Assembly (NCBI GenBank): GCA_039090855.1
Contig: CM077023.1
Location: 81,443,127-81,507,126, forward strand
Direction of reading: 5' to 3'
From: Macrothele yani
Taxonomy: Eukaryota > Arthropoda > Arachnida > Araneae > Macrothelidae
Length of the DNA: 64,000 bases
Shown piece by piece: positions 44,207 through 54,767 of the stretch; within the stretch, counting starts at the first letter, position 1; each line of letters begins with the position of its first letter. The translations under genes were made by a program, and so were the position numbers. The notes beneath the pieces are model-generated. The model was not told the DNA's origin. It ran no database searches and saw only the letters and a program-made list of their open reading frames with translations.

Positions 44207-45400
44207 CACTGAAGACCAATTGAATTAGAGATACCTGTCTAGTAACGTGATGCACCACCTTTCGCCCTGATGACGGCGGCGATTTGTCTCGGCATGGACT
44301 CGATAAGACACCAGAAGCGTTGGGAAGCCATACAGATCCACGACCCCTAAACAAGCTCTCACAGTTCCCGAAGATTTCATCTCTCTCGATGGCATCCCAG
44401 ATGTGCTCTATGGGATTGAGGTCAGGTGACCCAGCTGGCCAAGGAAGCGAGGTCACGTCGGTGGAGTGTTCATCCAACCATTCGAATACAATTCGGGAGC
44501 GATGGCACGGTGCATTGTCTTGTTGCATTATGAGGTACCCAGTGGGATGTTGAAGGCGCACAAACGGGAGCAAATGGTCGTCCAGGATATCCCGGTAATG
44601 TTGACCTATGAGGGACGATGTCACACGTACCAGGGGTCCCATTTCAGTCCACGTAAACAATCCCCAGACGAGAATGTCACACCCACCTGCTTGAAGAGTA
44701 CCCTGCTGGCAAGAAGGATCCATAGCTTCGTGTGGTTTGCGCCGTACTCGTATCCTGCCATCCGCATGTACCAGCGTGAATCTCGACTCATCAGTCCATG
44801 CAACATTTTCCCACATGTCTAGGATCCAGTGGCGATGTTCCCGCGCCCTTGCTAATCTTTGCACCCTGTGATGTGTGGTCGGCAGCGTTACCCTCGTGGG
44901 ACGATGGCTTCTGTACCCCATAGCGAGGAGATGGTTCTGGATAGTGTGGCTGCTTACACATTTTTGTGCACCAGCGTTGAATTGCCGAGTGATTTCTTGC
45001 ACTGTGGCCCGTCTATCCACGGTTACAATGCGAGCTAGCCGACGATGACCCCGCTCAGCCCACGCTGTTGTCCATGGCCGTTGGCCCTTGCAGGGATGGT
45101 TTTACCGGATTCGATATACTCACGGTGCACCCGTGACACAGTGGCTCGTGAAAATCCCAGTGCCTGCACGACTTACGAGATGGAGTGACCCATTCGTCGG
45201 GCCTCGACAATTTGCCCACGATCAAATGCGCTTAGATCCTTCGTCTTGCCCATACGGCGTCCGACTCTTACTGATTCCCGTCGCATCACTCCTTATATTG
45301 TCGGATCGCTGCATACGTCATGTCGTTTCTGTTTACCTGGCCGCCCACAGCGCCACATTTGCTTAACGCCAGCTGTCTCTAATTAAATTGCTCTTCAGTG
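44207..45400 (-). mobile_element. Tc1-like transposon (Tc1-4), 1194 bp
   Basis: Imperfect inverted repeats begin CACTGAAGACCAATTGAATT (left) and CACTGAAGAGCAATTTAATT (right, reverse complement), with TA on both sides (44205-44206 and 45401-45402). The Penelope 3' UTR resumes exactly at the outer TA. Confidence 0.95.
44250..45270 (-). pseudogene. Tc1-4 transposase, broken
   Basis: The N-terminus (MGKTKDLSAFDRGQIVEARR, about 45255) is cut by a stop soon after. The main open part from about 45020 reads RRATVQEITRQFNAGAQKC, AWTDESRFTLVHADGRIRVR (first Asp), VWGLFTWTEMGPLV, MQQDNAPCHRSRIVFEWL (second Asp) and SPDLNPIEHIWDAIERD (Glu). The whole DDE triad is intact. A frameshift just after IERD destroys the last 40 residues. 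Confidence 0.9.
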
Positions 45401-45649
45401 TATAACACCCTTCTTGTGTTTCATTTTTAGTTTGTACCACCTGAAGGTGGGCGTATAGTCCACCCAAAAGTACTTCTAGGACTTTAAACCTGTGTGTATT
45501 TTAACGTAGAATACATTTGATGCATTTTTATGAGTTGAAGTATACACGTGTTTTTTACGTCTGATTTTTTAAGATCGTGCTTCGACAGCTTTACCTGGTG
45601 ATATAATTACTGTTAAAAGTTATTTTCATCATTGTTAAAGTTCGTAAAT

Positions 45650-45835
45650 ACAGCTTTTTTTCACAAATAAAGCCTACAGCTCGGAGCCTTGCTTGCAGAA
45701 TCCGGGAACACAAATTTAAGATCAAAGCAGGGCTACAAAACACCACTTTGGCACAAACTGTCAATGATGGGACTTTCTACCCAGACTGGGACCACGCAAG
45801 AATTCTAATAGCACCAAGATCCTGTTCTATGTAGT
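45650..45835 (+). pseudogene. Third Penelope-like GIY-YIG fragment (PLE-3)
   Basis: The plus frame reads RSLACRIREHKFKIKAGLQN, TTLAQTVNDGTFYPDWDHAR and ILIAPRSCS. It lines up with RSLGVRLSEHKYNIRCCLTN, TALARFVAAGMHYPSWDESR and VLISLR of PLE-2. Only the C-terminal half of the domain is present. It lies 40 bases beyond PLE-2b in the same orientation and comes from a different subfamily. Confidence 0.65.
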
Positions 45836-46164
45836 TATTGACTGAAAGTTTTTTTATTTATAAAGCTCGTTACGAATGTTGTAACGACTACGTTTCATAC
45901 GACATACCGGTATGAGGAACTCCGTTTTTAACAGACATGAAAGCTTATCAGTCGACAGTTGACATATTTTTCTCCTGGGCATTTTTTCTGTGGGAATTTT
46001 TTTCTATTTTCGAAAAGTCGGCATTTTTTCCGTGGGCATTCTTTCATGCATTCGACATACCACCTGTATGGAAAAATATTATATAATAATTCAGAAGAGA
46101 TTGGACAAAAAATAGGGGTGCCCACCTTAAACATAGCTGACTTAATACACACATGCTGGATGTA
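45836..46164. other. No feature recognised
   Basis: A short pair of GGGCATTTTTTC-TGTGGGAATT-like words occurs at 45976 and 46020. Nothing else is recognised. Confidence 0.3.
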
Positions 46165-46472
46165 GGTAAAAATACCCCCGGAAGAAATACCCCCAGAACA
46201 AACGGTTCACTGTAAACTGCCACACAGGAACACTGATGTGTGGCAGTGTTCCGGTGTGGCAATTTACCGGCAACCCTGCCACACGGCTTTCAGCAACTTG
46301 GCCACAAAATTTCAAAGGGGGGGTATAAAGATTGCCGTTTCAGGGTCTACATTGATAACTGTATTGGGAACTCCAAATGAATTTCGCGAAAACGGTCCAT
46401 GCAAGCCAAGCGAGAATTGTACTTTTTTTTTTGATTCAAGGTTTAACGACCACCGTGAGCAACCCAATGGGC

Positions 46473-46653
46473 TATAACGAAGTAAATTTCTCCGTCATTT
46501 TTATCCGCGCCAGGTTTCGAACCCGAGTCCGCTTATTCCGGAACAAGTTGCTCTACCAATTGAGCTTCGCGGACGTTTTATTCTGATTCCTATCTGCCTT
46601 TTATGTCGTGTGCGTCCTTCTGGCAGGTACGTCACATCTCCTGGTACGTTACA
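46473..46653 (-). repeat. 3' LTR of TRIM copy B
   Basis: A 181-bp direct repeat containing a tRNA-like fold at 46504-46573, then CTGCCTTTTATGTCGTGTGC, GTCCTTCTGGCAGGTACGTC and TACGTTACA. Confidence 0.85.
46504..46573 (-). other. tRNA-like cassette in the 3' LTR (TRIM B)
   Basis: The same 70-nt layout as in the 5' LTR, with B box GGGTTCGAAACC and an A-box region slightly decayed (GAAGCTCAATTGG). Confidence 0.7.
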
Positions 46654-46668
46654 TCATCTCCCCCTTAC
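46654..46668 (-). other. Polypurine tract of TRIM B
   Basis: The minus strand reads GTAAGGGGGAGATGA directly before the 3' LTR. Confidence 0.65.
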
Positions 46669-46806
46669 TTTTTATTTTATTATTATTATTTTTTTTTTTT
46701 TTTTGTCGAAGTGCTGGAGAAGGGATTCTCTTATTTTACCTATCTCGCGGTGTGGAAATAACATCACACCATTGCGAGATTTTGAACGGTCGGCTCATCC
46801 GGATAA

Positions 46807-46817
46807 TTCGGGCGCCA
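46807..46817 (-). other. Primer-binding site of TRIM B (tRNA-Lys type)
   Basis: The minus strand reads TGGCGCCCGAA one base after the 5' LTR. These 11 bases complement the 3' end of tRNA-Lys (UUU), including CCA, a common primer for LTR retrotransposons. Confidence 0.7.
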
Positions 46818-46818
46818 T

Positions 46819-46998
46819 TATAACGAAGTAAATTTCTCCGTCATTTTTATCCGCGCCAGGATTCGAACCCGGGTCCCCTCATTCCGGAATAAGTCACTCT
46901 ACCAATTGAGCTACGCGGACGTTTGTTCTGATTGCTATGTGCCTTTTATGTCGTGTGCGTCCTTCTGGCAGGTACGTCACATCTCCTGGGACGTTACA
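46819..46998 (-). repeat. 5' LTR of TRIM copy B
   Basis: A 180-bp direct repeat starting TATAACGAAG and ending ACGTTACA on the plus strand, with the best preserved tRNA-like cassette. Confidence 0.85.
46850..46919 (-). other. tRNA-like cassette in the 5' LTR (TRIM B), best preserved
   Basis: The minus strand has a 7-bp acceptor stem (TCCGCGT with GCGCGGA, one G-T), A box TAGCTCAATTGG, a D-stem, an anticodon stem CTTAT/ATGAG with 6-nt loop TCCGGA, a paired T-stem and B box GGGTTCGAATCC. The A and B boxes fit RNA polymerase III promoter consensus. Confidence 0.75.
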
Positions 46999-48216
46999 GG
47001 GCTATAAGCAGTCGCCCGTCCCTAATTTAGGGTCACTGGTTCCAGGGAAGGGAGAGCGCCAGTGCCGTAAGACAAACACAACATCCATGCCTCACCGGGA
47101 TTCGAACCCGGACGGACCTCCTTTCGGACGAATGATCAGAGGCCATCGCCTTAGAACACTGCGCCACCGGGGCGGCGAATTGTATGCTAATTTGAAGAAA
47201 TAAATTGCCGAGGTTCCCAGGTACATTTGGTTTGGGGGGGCTCTACCCCGAGCTTCCGCAATATTATATTCTGGGCAGTTGGAGTCTGTCATTGTATCCA
47301 GGATGTTCCCCTTGAAGTGTCCACGAGGTCCATGAGCTAGGGGGCTTTTCCCCAAAATGTTAAAATGGACGTAGAGCTGTGAACATTAGTACCATGCTTT
47401 ATATAATGATTCTGTACACGACCACGAATTTTCAGGAGGGAGGGGTAACCCCCCCCGTTTCTAAGAGCTCTTCAGGGGTAACATCGAGGATACACTGACC
47501 GACTGTAGAGGTCCAGAATATAAAATTACGGAAGTTGGGGGTAGAGCCCTCCAAACCAAGCACCTCGTATCCCTTTCACAGGCCTCACCAAATTTCTGGG
47601 GGAATGGGGAAGGTTAGTTTGCCTTAAACACAACATGAAGCATAGAAATTGCGAGCAAATCCCTTACCTTGAACACTTGTCTGCGCTCTTAGAAACTTGG
47701 GGGAGGGTGAATTCACCCCACCCTCCTGAAAATTCCTGGTCGTGTACAGAATCATTATGTAAAGCATGGTTCTAATGTTTACACCTCTACGTCCATTTTA
47801 ACATTTTGGGTGAACCCCCCCAGCTCACGGACCTCGCGGACGCTTCAAGGGGACCATTCTGGATACACTGACAGACTCCAGAGTTCTAGAACATAATATT
47901 ACAAAAGTTGGGGGTAGAGCCCTCCCCCAAAACAAGTGTACCTCGGATCCTCGGCAATTAATTTCTTGAAATTAAAGTGCAATTCTCGCTTGGCTTACAT
48001 AGAACGTTTTCACGAAATTCGTTTGGAGTTCCCAATTTAGTTCTCGATATAGGCCCAGAAGCGGTAATCTTTATAGCCCACCCCCTGAACTTTTGTGGGC
48101 AAGTTGCTGAAAGATGTGTGGCAGGGCTGGCCGTAAATTGCCACACCGGAACACATGTGTGACAGTTTACAGTGAACCGTTTGTTCTGGGGGTATTTCTT
48201 CCGGGGGTATTTTTAC

Positions 48217-49064
48217 CGTTTACCCCACAGGATATGTCTCCCATTCTGCCACTGTTCTGTATAAATAGTAGCATTGTTCAAATGTTCACTTTACATCTGA
48301 AGATGGGACCAAAGTGGCCCGAAAGTACTAATATATTTCCTCAGATTAAATTAATGAACTGAAAGTTTGTGGCTTCTGTGTTCATTGGTTTTGGATTTTC
48401 TTCTTTATTTGTTCGTGCAGAGACGGTCATCTTTTTATATTTATTTATGCTTACTTACAATTTTCTTTCCTTAGACCTCTAATTTTAAAGGAAAAAAGAG
48501 TGCCGCAAAAGCAATCTACGTGACGTGACGAAAATGGTACTGAATATCCATGCCGTGAGTTTCCGCTTTGCGGCTAATCTTTACCGCCGTTTTATCGTAG
48601 AGAAGAGATAATAAATTCGAACAGAAATAGTTTTCGCCGAATTAAGGGAGCAGGCCTTAAGTCATTATTATACCTTGCAAATGCACTTTTTATTTCCGTA
48701 ATGGTGAATCAGGCAAGTTTTTATGTGTTTCTCTCTAGAGGGAATCCTGCTGGTGCCCATTAATCACGCCAGACGCGCGTGTTGAGACCATGAAGCATAG
48801 ACTCCAATCTAGTTGGACGGCGGCGCATGTTTATCCTCCGGCAAATTTACTTTCTTTAGAGGCGTCGCAAAAATCTCACTGGGGCTGAAAAGAACGAGAA
48901 CTCTGTGTAGTAGGGGGAAGGGGGTCTTGCCGCCATTAAACGTCTACTTTCTCTTATTCGATTGGAAGGTGTGGTTTGCATAATTTGGGGGCAGGCTCTT
49001 GAAACCTTGGCTCTCGTCACTGCTCCAAACATTCCTCATGAATTTCAACCTTAACTGTTTGTAG
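48217..49064. other. No gene recognised
   Basis: Contains one good acceptor-like site (TTCTTTCCTTAG at about 48475) followed by a short open stretch, which I could not connect to anything. Confidence 0.3.
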
Positions 49065-49170
49065 ATAAGCCTTTCAGTTCAGACCTTGACTTGATGCAGA
49101 ATATATCCCTTGGATTTACTTCACCGCGCTCATCTCGAATCCATAAAAGATTGCAAATAACTAATACCAG
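49065..49170 (+). CDS. Candidate internal exon 2 of an unidentified gene
   Basis: A 106-nt segment lies between an acceptor (TTAACTGTTTGTAG) and a donor (CCAG then GTAAAG). One frame is open: two leading bases, KPFSSDLDLMQNISLGFTSP, RSSRIHKRLQITNT and two trailing bases (entry phase 1, exit phase 2). It fits exon 1 (exit phase 1) and exon 3 (entry phase 2). An alternative acceptor at 49077 (CTTTCAG) keeps the same frame but not the incoming phase. Family unknown. Confidence 0.45.
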
Positions 49171-49262
49171 GTAAAGTTTCATTTTTTAAAGGACTTATAA
49201 AGGTTTTTTAATATTGCAAATAACTAATACCAGATAAAGTTTTATTTTATAAAGGATTTTTA
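49157..49262 (+). repeat. Tandem duplication over the exon 2 donor
   Basis: TTGCAAATAACTAATACCAG followed by a TAAAGTTT-ATTTT-AAAGGA stretch is present at 49151 and again at 49215, about 63 bases apart. In the second copy the donor GT has become AT. Confidence 0.8.
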
Positions 49263-52200
49263 ATCTGCTGATTACGGCAAATTAAATGGTTTTATTTTAC
49301 GTATCTGTATCCTGCCTAATTAATGTATTCCATAAAAACAATAATTTTGCAATTGTTTACCTAGACTAATGTGTTTATTTTGCACAAAATGCTCAAATGT
49401 GATGATTTAGTACTACTACAGATCTAAGATTCAGAAAATGATGTCATTAAAATCGTTTTTGATCTGGTGAACATACTATATTACGTATGATCATACAGGC
49501 AATGTATAATTCATACAACTAAAGAAACCCGAAAATCTCGTCAACGTTTTCTGTTAAGCTGGGATAATCAGTTTTAGTACTTAATGTAAACAGAAACAGC
49601 TCTGATTGCAGAGCAATGAAAAAAGCACTTCCATAATATTAAAAATTCTGTATGATGAGCACATATAGGAATGTTGTTAAAAATTAATAACAGAACTATC
49701 ACATGTTTATATTTCTTGAAATATATTTCAAATTGAATTTTTCACTCGTTATTCGGAGCGCTTGCTCCAGCGAAAGAGAAAACCAGATTTCAAGAATAAA
49801 TCGATAATTCATTTCTTACCCAGAACTCAAAAATCAAGGATCTGTATCAAGGATTTGTGTGTTGTAAAAGTCTAACTTCCCAATCTATGTACCATCAGTG
49901 GACAATAGGTTAAGTTAAAGGTTGTATGTTAATTATTTATTCAAAGATATCAGTGTTTAAGAGCGGCTTTTTAGAATTTCGTTATCTCGAGCTCTTAATA
50001 ACAACAGCAACAAAAAGATTTATAAAATTTTGGACGCATTTTATAAATCTTGTTACGAAAACATTCGCTTTATTAACAGGGGTTTAGAAAAAAATACCTT
50101 ACTCAAATATACAGTGCGATTAATTTATATAAAAGAAAATTGAAAGCGATCCGAAATTGCGTATCAAAATGCATACATCTAACAAACATACATCTCGTAA
50201 GTAAACATTTTAGGTTTCTATGACGACGAGTCTCGAGATGACTAGTTTTTCTAAATTTCTATGACCACGGGATGACTGGTTTTTCTAAATTTCTATGACC
50301 ACGGGATGACTGGTTTTTCTAAATTTCTATGCTATTGATTCTAGAACATGACGTTTACACACCAATATAATTTTTTTACGTCTATCGTATCATAAACTTA
50401 AATTCATTGTGAAATCTTCACCTTAATGTCCACACTTACCATGTGGTTTTTATTTCAGTTTTGTAACATTCATGATTATTAAAATCTGGTACTTGAAATT
50501 CAGTGCCTTTTCTGTAACTACTGTTTTTCGAATTTTACGGAGGAAAATCGTTGTACATAAATATCACTGAGTTGTAGTTTCAAAACCATCCTAAAAGCCA
50601 AAATTATAATACGTAATTAATGATTTACGTAGCTTGTTACGTGTAGTTTTTTTTTTTTTTTGTACAAAAGAATTTCCTAAGTTTTTGTACTTTTTGCAGA
50701 CGTTTCATAGGCACAACATACTGTGTTCTTAATCATGATCATTTTCATGTGTGTGTGTTTGTGTGTTGAATTAACACTGCGAATTCCTGCGAGCCAACAT
50801 ACGTAGATTTTCAATCGCACTTTCCTGAAGGAGTAAACATTTTCTGTAATTCTAAATTATTTCCTTTCATGTCCTTGTGCATGCTTATTTGAAATAAACT
50901 AGGGGCTGTGTTTGAAACCTCCGTAATGTATAGATGAAACATTTATTTTATAATGATGGGTTCTTGGAGCTGCTGGACCTAAATTAGAGGTGGATGACTT
51001 CGTGACCTCATATGCTCATTTGTGTTGATTGAGAAAGTCGAAGATTAGCATTTTGATACGATTCAATGTCAAATATCTTTCGTTTTGTACTGTGTTAAAT
51101 ACTATTTTATGTCGCATGCACCATAAAAATCCTCTTTCCGTGTACTCAATATCACATTTAACGTAATCACCAGAACAGATTCTGTTTTTGCACTGCATAA
51201 AGTCTTCAAAAATCTGCATATTTACTCAAAATCAGAATAAGTCTGCTGATATGATAAACATATAATTTGGTACTATAGTTCGTTTCTGTATCTACAGAGT
51301 AATCAAGAATTTACACTGACGGCATTATTTAGAAGAAACATGATTAAGAGAAGGTAGATTACTTACTGTAAAGCTTCGTGAACTTTTCTTCGCTCCGAAC
51401 TTCTGTGGGTGAAAATTCACCCATGCCTTAGGATGGATCGAGTGCTTCATATTTAGTTAAAATAATGACAAATTAAATAAAAACATTTTTTTCATATGAA
51501 AGCAGCAGTTATTTTTAATCCATAATTATTTATAACGAGTAGCTCATTCAAATTTAGAAGTGTGGGTAAATTTTCACCCAGAGTAGCAGTAGCATTTGAA
51601 AAATAGGAGTAGCATGATAGGGTTAAGTGCAACTAATTTCCAATAATTCTTTCAGCGGAAGGGATGCAATATTCATGGTCGCATGCTCTTTATTTTCACT
51701 CAGGTTTTTCTTTGGGGGGGGTGGAGATTGATAAAATGGCTGTGCAAAAAAGGATTGCTCCTTTTTATCACTAGCAGAAATGAAATTTAGATATTTGCTA
51801 CATTCTAAACATACGAGTAGCTCATTCAAATTTATGAACAAGAAAGCTTTTCGAATTTTTTTTTCTTTATTTTCCTTGCTTGTGTCATTACTACTTTCTG
51901 TCGTACCATGAATTGTAGGTAAATCAGTACAACAAAAAAGAGTTACCAAAATTTTCCTTTAGATACGTTAAAAACCGTAAAATTTGGAAATCATTGGTAC
52001 TGTAAAATACTGATTTACTGAGGATAAAAATTTAAGACGGCATAACTTGTATAAACAGCAACACTCACCACCAAACAATTTGTCTCAATATGCAAGAATT
52101 CTGTACTTTGGAAAACAAGACATTTAGAGGTGTTTGATGCCATTCGCCATTGGAATATAAAACATCTTTTAATGCGGTATCATGATCAACAATGGTTACT

Positions 52201-53927
52201 ACTAAATTAACTTTAAAGGATCTGAGGTGACCTTGTGTACTTCAAGGCTGAAATGCCATTTAAAGTGTACTGATTTCAAAATTTTATAGAACATTGGGAT
52301 TTCTCAGGAGAGGGCAGGCTAGAAATTAAGCTAATTTCAAAATCACTGTCTCATGAAAATGCTTGACATTTTCTGTTAACATCTGTTAATTGCTAGTTAA
52401 AGCAATGATTTTAATATTGTTCATCAAACCGTAGAAATATAGAAGCTTAAAGAGAAAAGATGGGTTCATCATCTTAAGAATTTGGTTCCTAAATATATAT
52501 TAAAAACTTAATAAACTGCAGCGTCATTGTGTGGATGAATTATATTAATATTCAAGTTCACGTACAGGACAATGACTGGTTTACTATTTAAAGCACGGAA
52601 CAAAAAAAATGCCATCATGAAGCAACCAATCTACAGCTGCATGAATTTTGTTGTTCATAGAAGTCATGATGCATAGCTGATGTGAAATTTTAGCACTTAG
52701 ATAGGTTTTTCTAAGTTCACGTTAAACCTAGTTTCAATTAAATGAACTGTAAATGCACCTTCGCTTAAATTCTGGTAATCTAGTATTTTTTTCTCGCTGC
52801 TGATAGCATATTGAATAGATAAGCTTCAAAAACCTAGTCGTTCATTGAGACCAAGCAAAACGGACACATTGTTCCCATTGAAAACAAGTTGATTATTATA
52901 CAGTTTTTTTTATACAATAAGCAGTTCTGTGTCTGTATTCAGTTAATATGTTTCTCAAAAGGCAAATTAGTTTCACTGAAATATCGATTTATAAGAAATT
53001 AGACATTTTGTTAATATGGATGGTATTTTCTTCCTAACGATTCGTGCGAGCATATCGAAGTTATTCTATTCCAGAGTTGTGCATACTCACAAATAGAATG
53101 GTACACACAAATTAAAATCTTCCAACTCCTACCTGAACAATGGATAGAAAACAGCATTTTGTATGACGCATTACACTAATTAAGTGTTCAATCCCTTCAC
53201 GTTATAGAGGGGTAGCTCTGAATATCCTATAGTGGTAGGTGTCTACGTGATGCATTGCACTATCGAGCTATCAGTACTTGAAAAGAATATATAGATGTAC
53301 TTACACTTGACCATTTTCAGTGGTTTCCTGGTTGCTTTCCGTAGATTTGAAGCGGTCTAATCACATATCTAATTATTAGTCTTCACTTGTTCCTTCTCCT
53401 TCCTTTGTTTTTAAGAACTGTTTAAGAAAAACAAAATTTACAGTACACATCTGTAGGTATTATTTTTTTTTCAATTTTGAAATATAGAACTGTTTAAAAG
53501 TAGTGTATTAGCACTTCATTTAAATAACTATAAGATACAGTCTCATAGGAAATTATAAACCGATAAGGAATGCCAAAATTTCCATGAAGAAGGGATGAAT
53601 AATTTAACAAAGAGATTTGGGCGATACTTCCTCAAGTGGACACAAAATGGGTGTTGGGTTGCTGTATTTCATCATAGTGCAGTAGAAACCACAGGATATG
53701 GATCCATAGCTGAGAGCTCTTGAAAGCAATATCTTTGCTAGCACTGGTCAAGTACACACACAGCTTCTACTGTCCCACCTGTGGAAAGGGCAATGAAAAG
53801 AACTGAGTTCTGGAGAATTAAATAATGGGGAGCTGCTGTCTTCTTTGCATAGCATCAATGATGTTTGGACAGGATTTGGATGCACAAACCCAAATGCAGT
53901 AACAGTTCTCAAGGGTTGAAGAAACTT
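49263..53927 (+). other. No gene recognised (possible intron), one minisatellite
   Basis: Long AT-rich stretch. Apart from the 34-bp tandem repeat at 50217-50330 and poly-T at 50649-50662, I see no gene or known repeat. Confidence 0.35.
50217..50330. repeat. 34-bp tandem repeat, about three units
   Basis: TTCTATGACCACGGGATGAC plus TGGTTTTTCTAAAT is repeated at 50257 and 50291, preceded by a longer variant (50217) and followed by a partial unit. Confidence 0.9.
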
Positions 53928-54132
53928 AATACTACAGCCCTGATCTGGGGCGCTGGCTGTTGACCAGTCGTCCTCTGGTTCGAGTCCCGGATGAGGCATG
54001 GGTGGTGTTTGTTCATACGACCCTTGCTCTCGCTCTTCCCTGGAATCAGCGGCCCTAAATTAGGGACGGGGGGCTGCTTTATAGATTTAGAGTTTGCTCA
54101 AGTTGTTCGTTAAATCCCGGAATAAAAAGAAA
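53928..54132 (+). mobile_element. tRNA-derived SINE (family S), copy 5
   Basis: GCGCTGGCTGTTGACCAGTC, B box CTGGTTCGAGTCCCGG, then ATGAGGCATGGGTGGTG, CTTCCCTGGAATCAGCGGCC, CTAAATTAGGGACGGGGGGC and a decayed AGTTGTTCGTTAAATCC end. Confidence 0.8.
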
Positions 54133-54554
54133 AGTCTTACAATTTGCATAATGTTGAAATTTATTCATTAGAAAAGAATTCCATAGGTGTAAAGACTTAC
54201 CACATTTAGCAATGTATAAGGAATGTGATCAAGCCAAGACAAGCAAAATAAAATACGTCGAGTGCAGGTGAGAATTCCTCCCTGGTCAAAGGGTTACCTA
54301 GCATGGAAATACGATAATTTTGATATATTTTTTATTTCCATTTTCAGAGGGAGTGGATTTCACAAGAGGTAAATTCCACGAGGTTTTTCTTACTGGAAAT
54401 TTTCGACGCTAGAATTTATCAAAAGAGCTTATAGTATCAAGTGCTTAACTTTGGGTTGCACCAGGCCTTCCCATTTGCTGTGTTCTGCATGTGTTTGAAA
54501 TAGACTGAATAATCAGGTGTCGATCGATTTTAAGGAAACTCGTACCGTTTATCA
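54133..54554. other. No feature recognised
   Basis: AT-rich. A 21-nt stretch at 54346-54366 sits between an acceptor-like and a donor-like site but is too short to support alone. Confidence 0.3.
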
Positions 54555-54767
54555 TCAATGAGCTGTGAAGACACAGTTGTAGAAAGTAGATGTCAAAGCT
54601 ATCGGGCGATAGTTTGTGCAATATGATGGATCACCATGTGTGGGACCAGTTGATATAAGTTGGTTTCCAATCTTACTGGGGATGTTAGTTAGAACTGTCG
54701 ACAACAGAGGTGTCAGATCCAGTGGATCAGATTTCAGAATAATAGATCGTGTATGCCATCTGCACAT
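54555..54767 (-). pseudogene. Possible LINE reverse transcriptase fragment
   Basis: The minus frame contains GDPSYCTNYRPIALTSTFYN, which resembles the NYRPIALTS motif before the RT palm in non-LTR elements. Only about 25 residues match, so this is tentative. Confidence 0.4.

Larger units (their letters stand above)
43793..45611 (+). mobile_element. Inverted second Penelope-like 3' part (PLE-2b), interrupted by Tc1-4
   Basis: From CCGATCTTTGGGGGTAAG onward the plus strand repeats the 3' part of PLE-2 in opposite orientation: RSLGVRLSEQKYN, the 3' coding end, then the UTR with GCGCAGTATCCACTCAATGT, and after the Tc1 insertion TAACACCCTTCTTGTGTTTC to CCTGGTGATATAATTACT. The two copies differ at many positions and both are 5'-truncated, so they are joined head to head. 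Confidence 0.8.
46473..46998 (-). mobile_element. TRIM copy B: miniature LTR retrotransposon with tRNA-like LTRs
   Basis: The element is 526 bp: LTRs of 181 and 180 bp (46473-46653 and 46819-46998) around a 165-bp core. On the minus strand the LTR starts TGTAACGT and ends CGTTATA (consensus CGTTACA). After one base comes the primer-binding site TGGCGCCCGAA, and TAAGGGGGAGATGA lies before the 3' LTR. The flanks share GGGC (46469-46472 and 46999-47002), and the uninterrupted SINE at 14719-14938 shows the empty site GGGCTATAAGCAG. The LTRs differ at about 7% by eye. There is no coding capacity. With copy A this defines a family. Confidence 0.85.
46421..47176 (-). mobile_element. tRNA-derived SINE (family S), copy 4, split by TRIM copy B
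   Basis: The outer parts (46421-46472 and 46999-47176) join into one SINE copy closely matching 14719-14938. It is flanked by GAATTGTA (46413-46420 and 47177-47184), an 8-bp target duplication in the foldback arm. Its B box reads CGGGATTCGAACCCGG-like on the plus strand (47096-47111). Confidence 0.9.
46165..48216. mobile_element. Foldback element B with long inverted repeats (hosts SINE and TRIM)
   Basis: A perfect 55-bp terminal inverted repeat starts GGTAAAAATACCCCCGGAAG and is followed by weaker inverted homology. It includes CTGCCACAC words, TTTCAGCAACTTG, GGGAACTCCAAATGAATTTC and GCAAGCCAAGCGAGAATT, and then an inner inverted segment (47205-47480 against 47690-47970) with GGGGGTAGAGCCCTCC. 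The unique segment next to GCCAAGC is shared with element A. The left arm is interrupted by a SINE at 46421-47176. No coding region is present and no target duplication was identified. Confidence 0.85.

Noticed and set aside
48476..48530. A terminal exon after the TTCTTTCCTTAG acceptor
   Set aside because: The open stretch is only 17 codons and nothing in phase upstream could be found.
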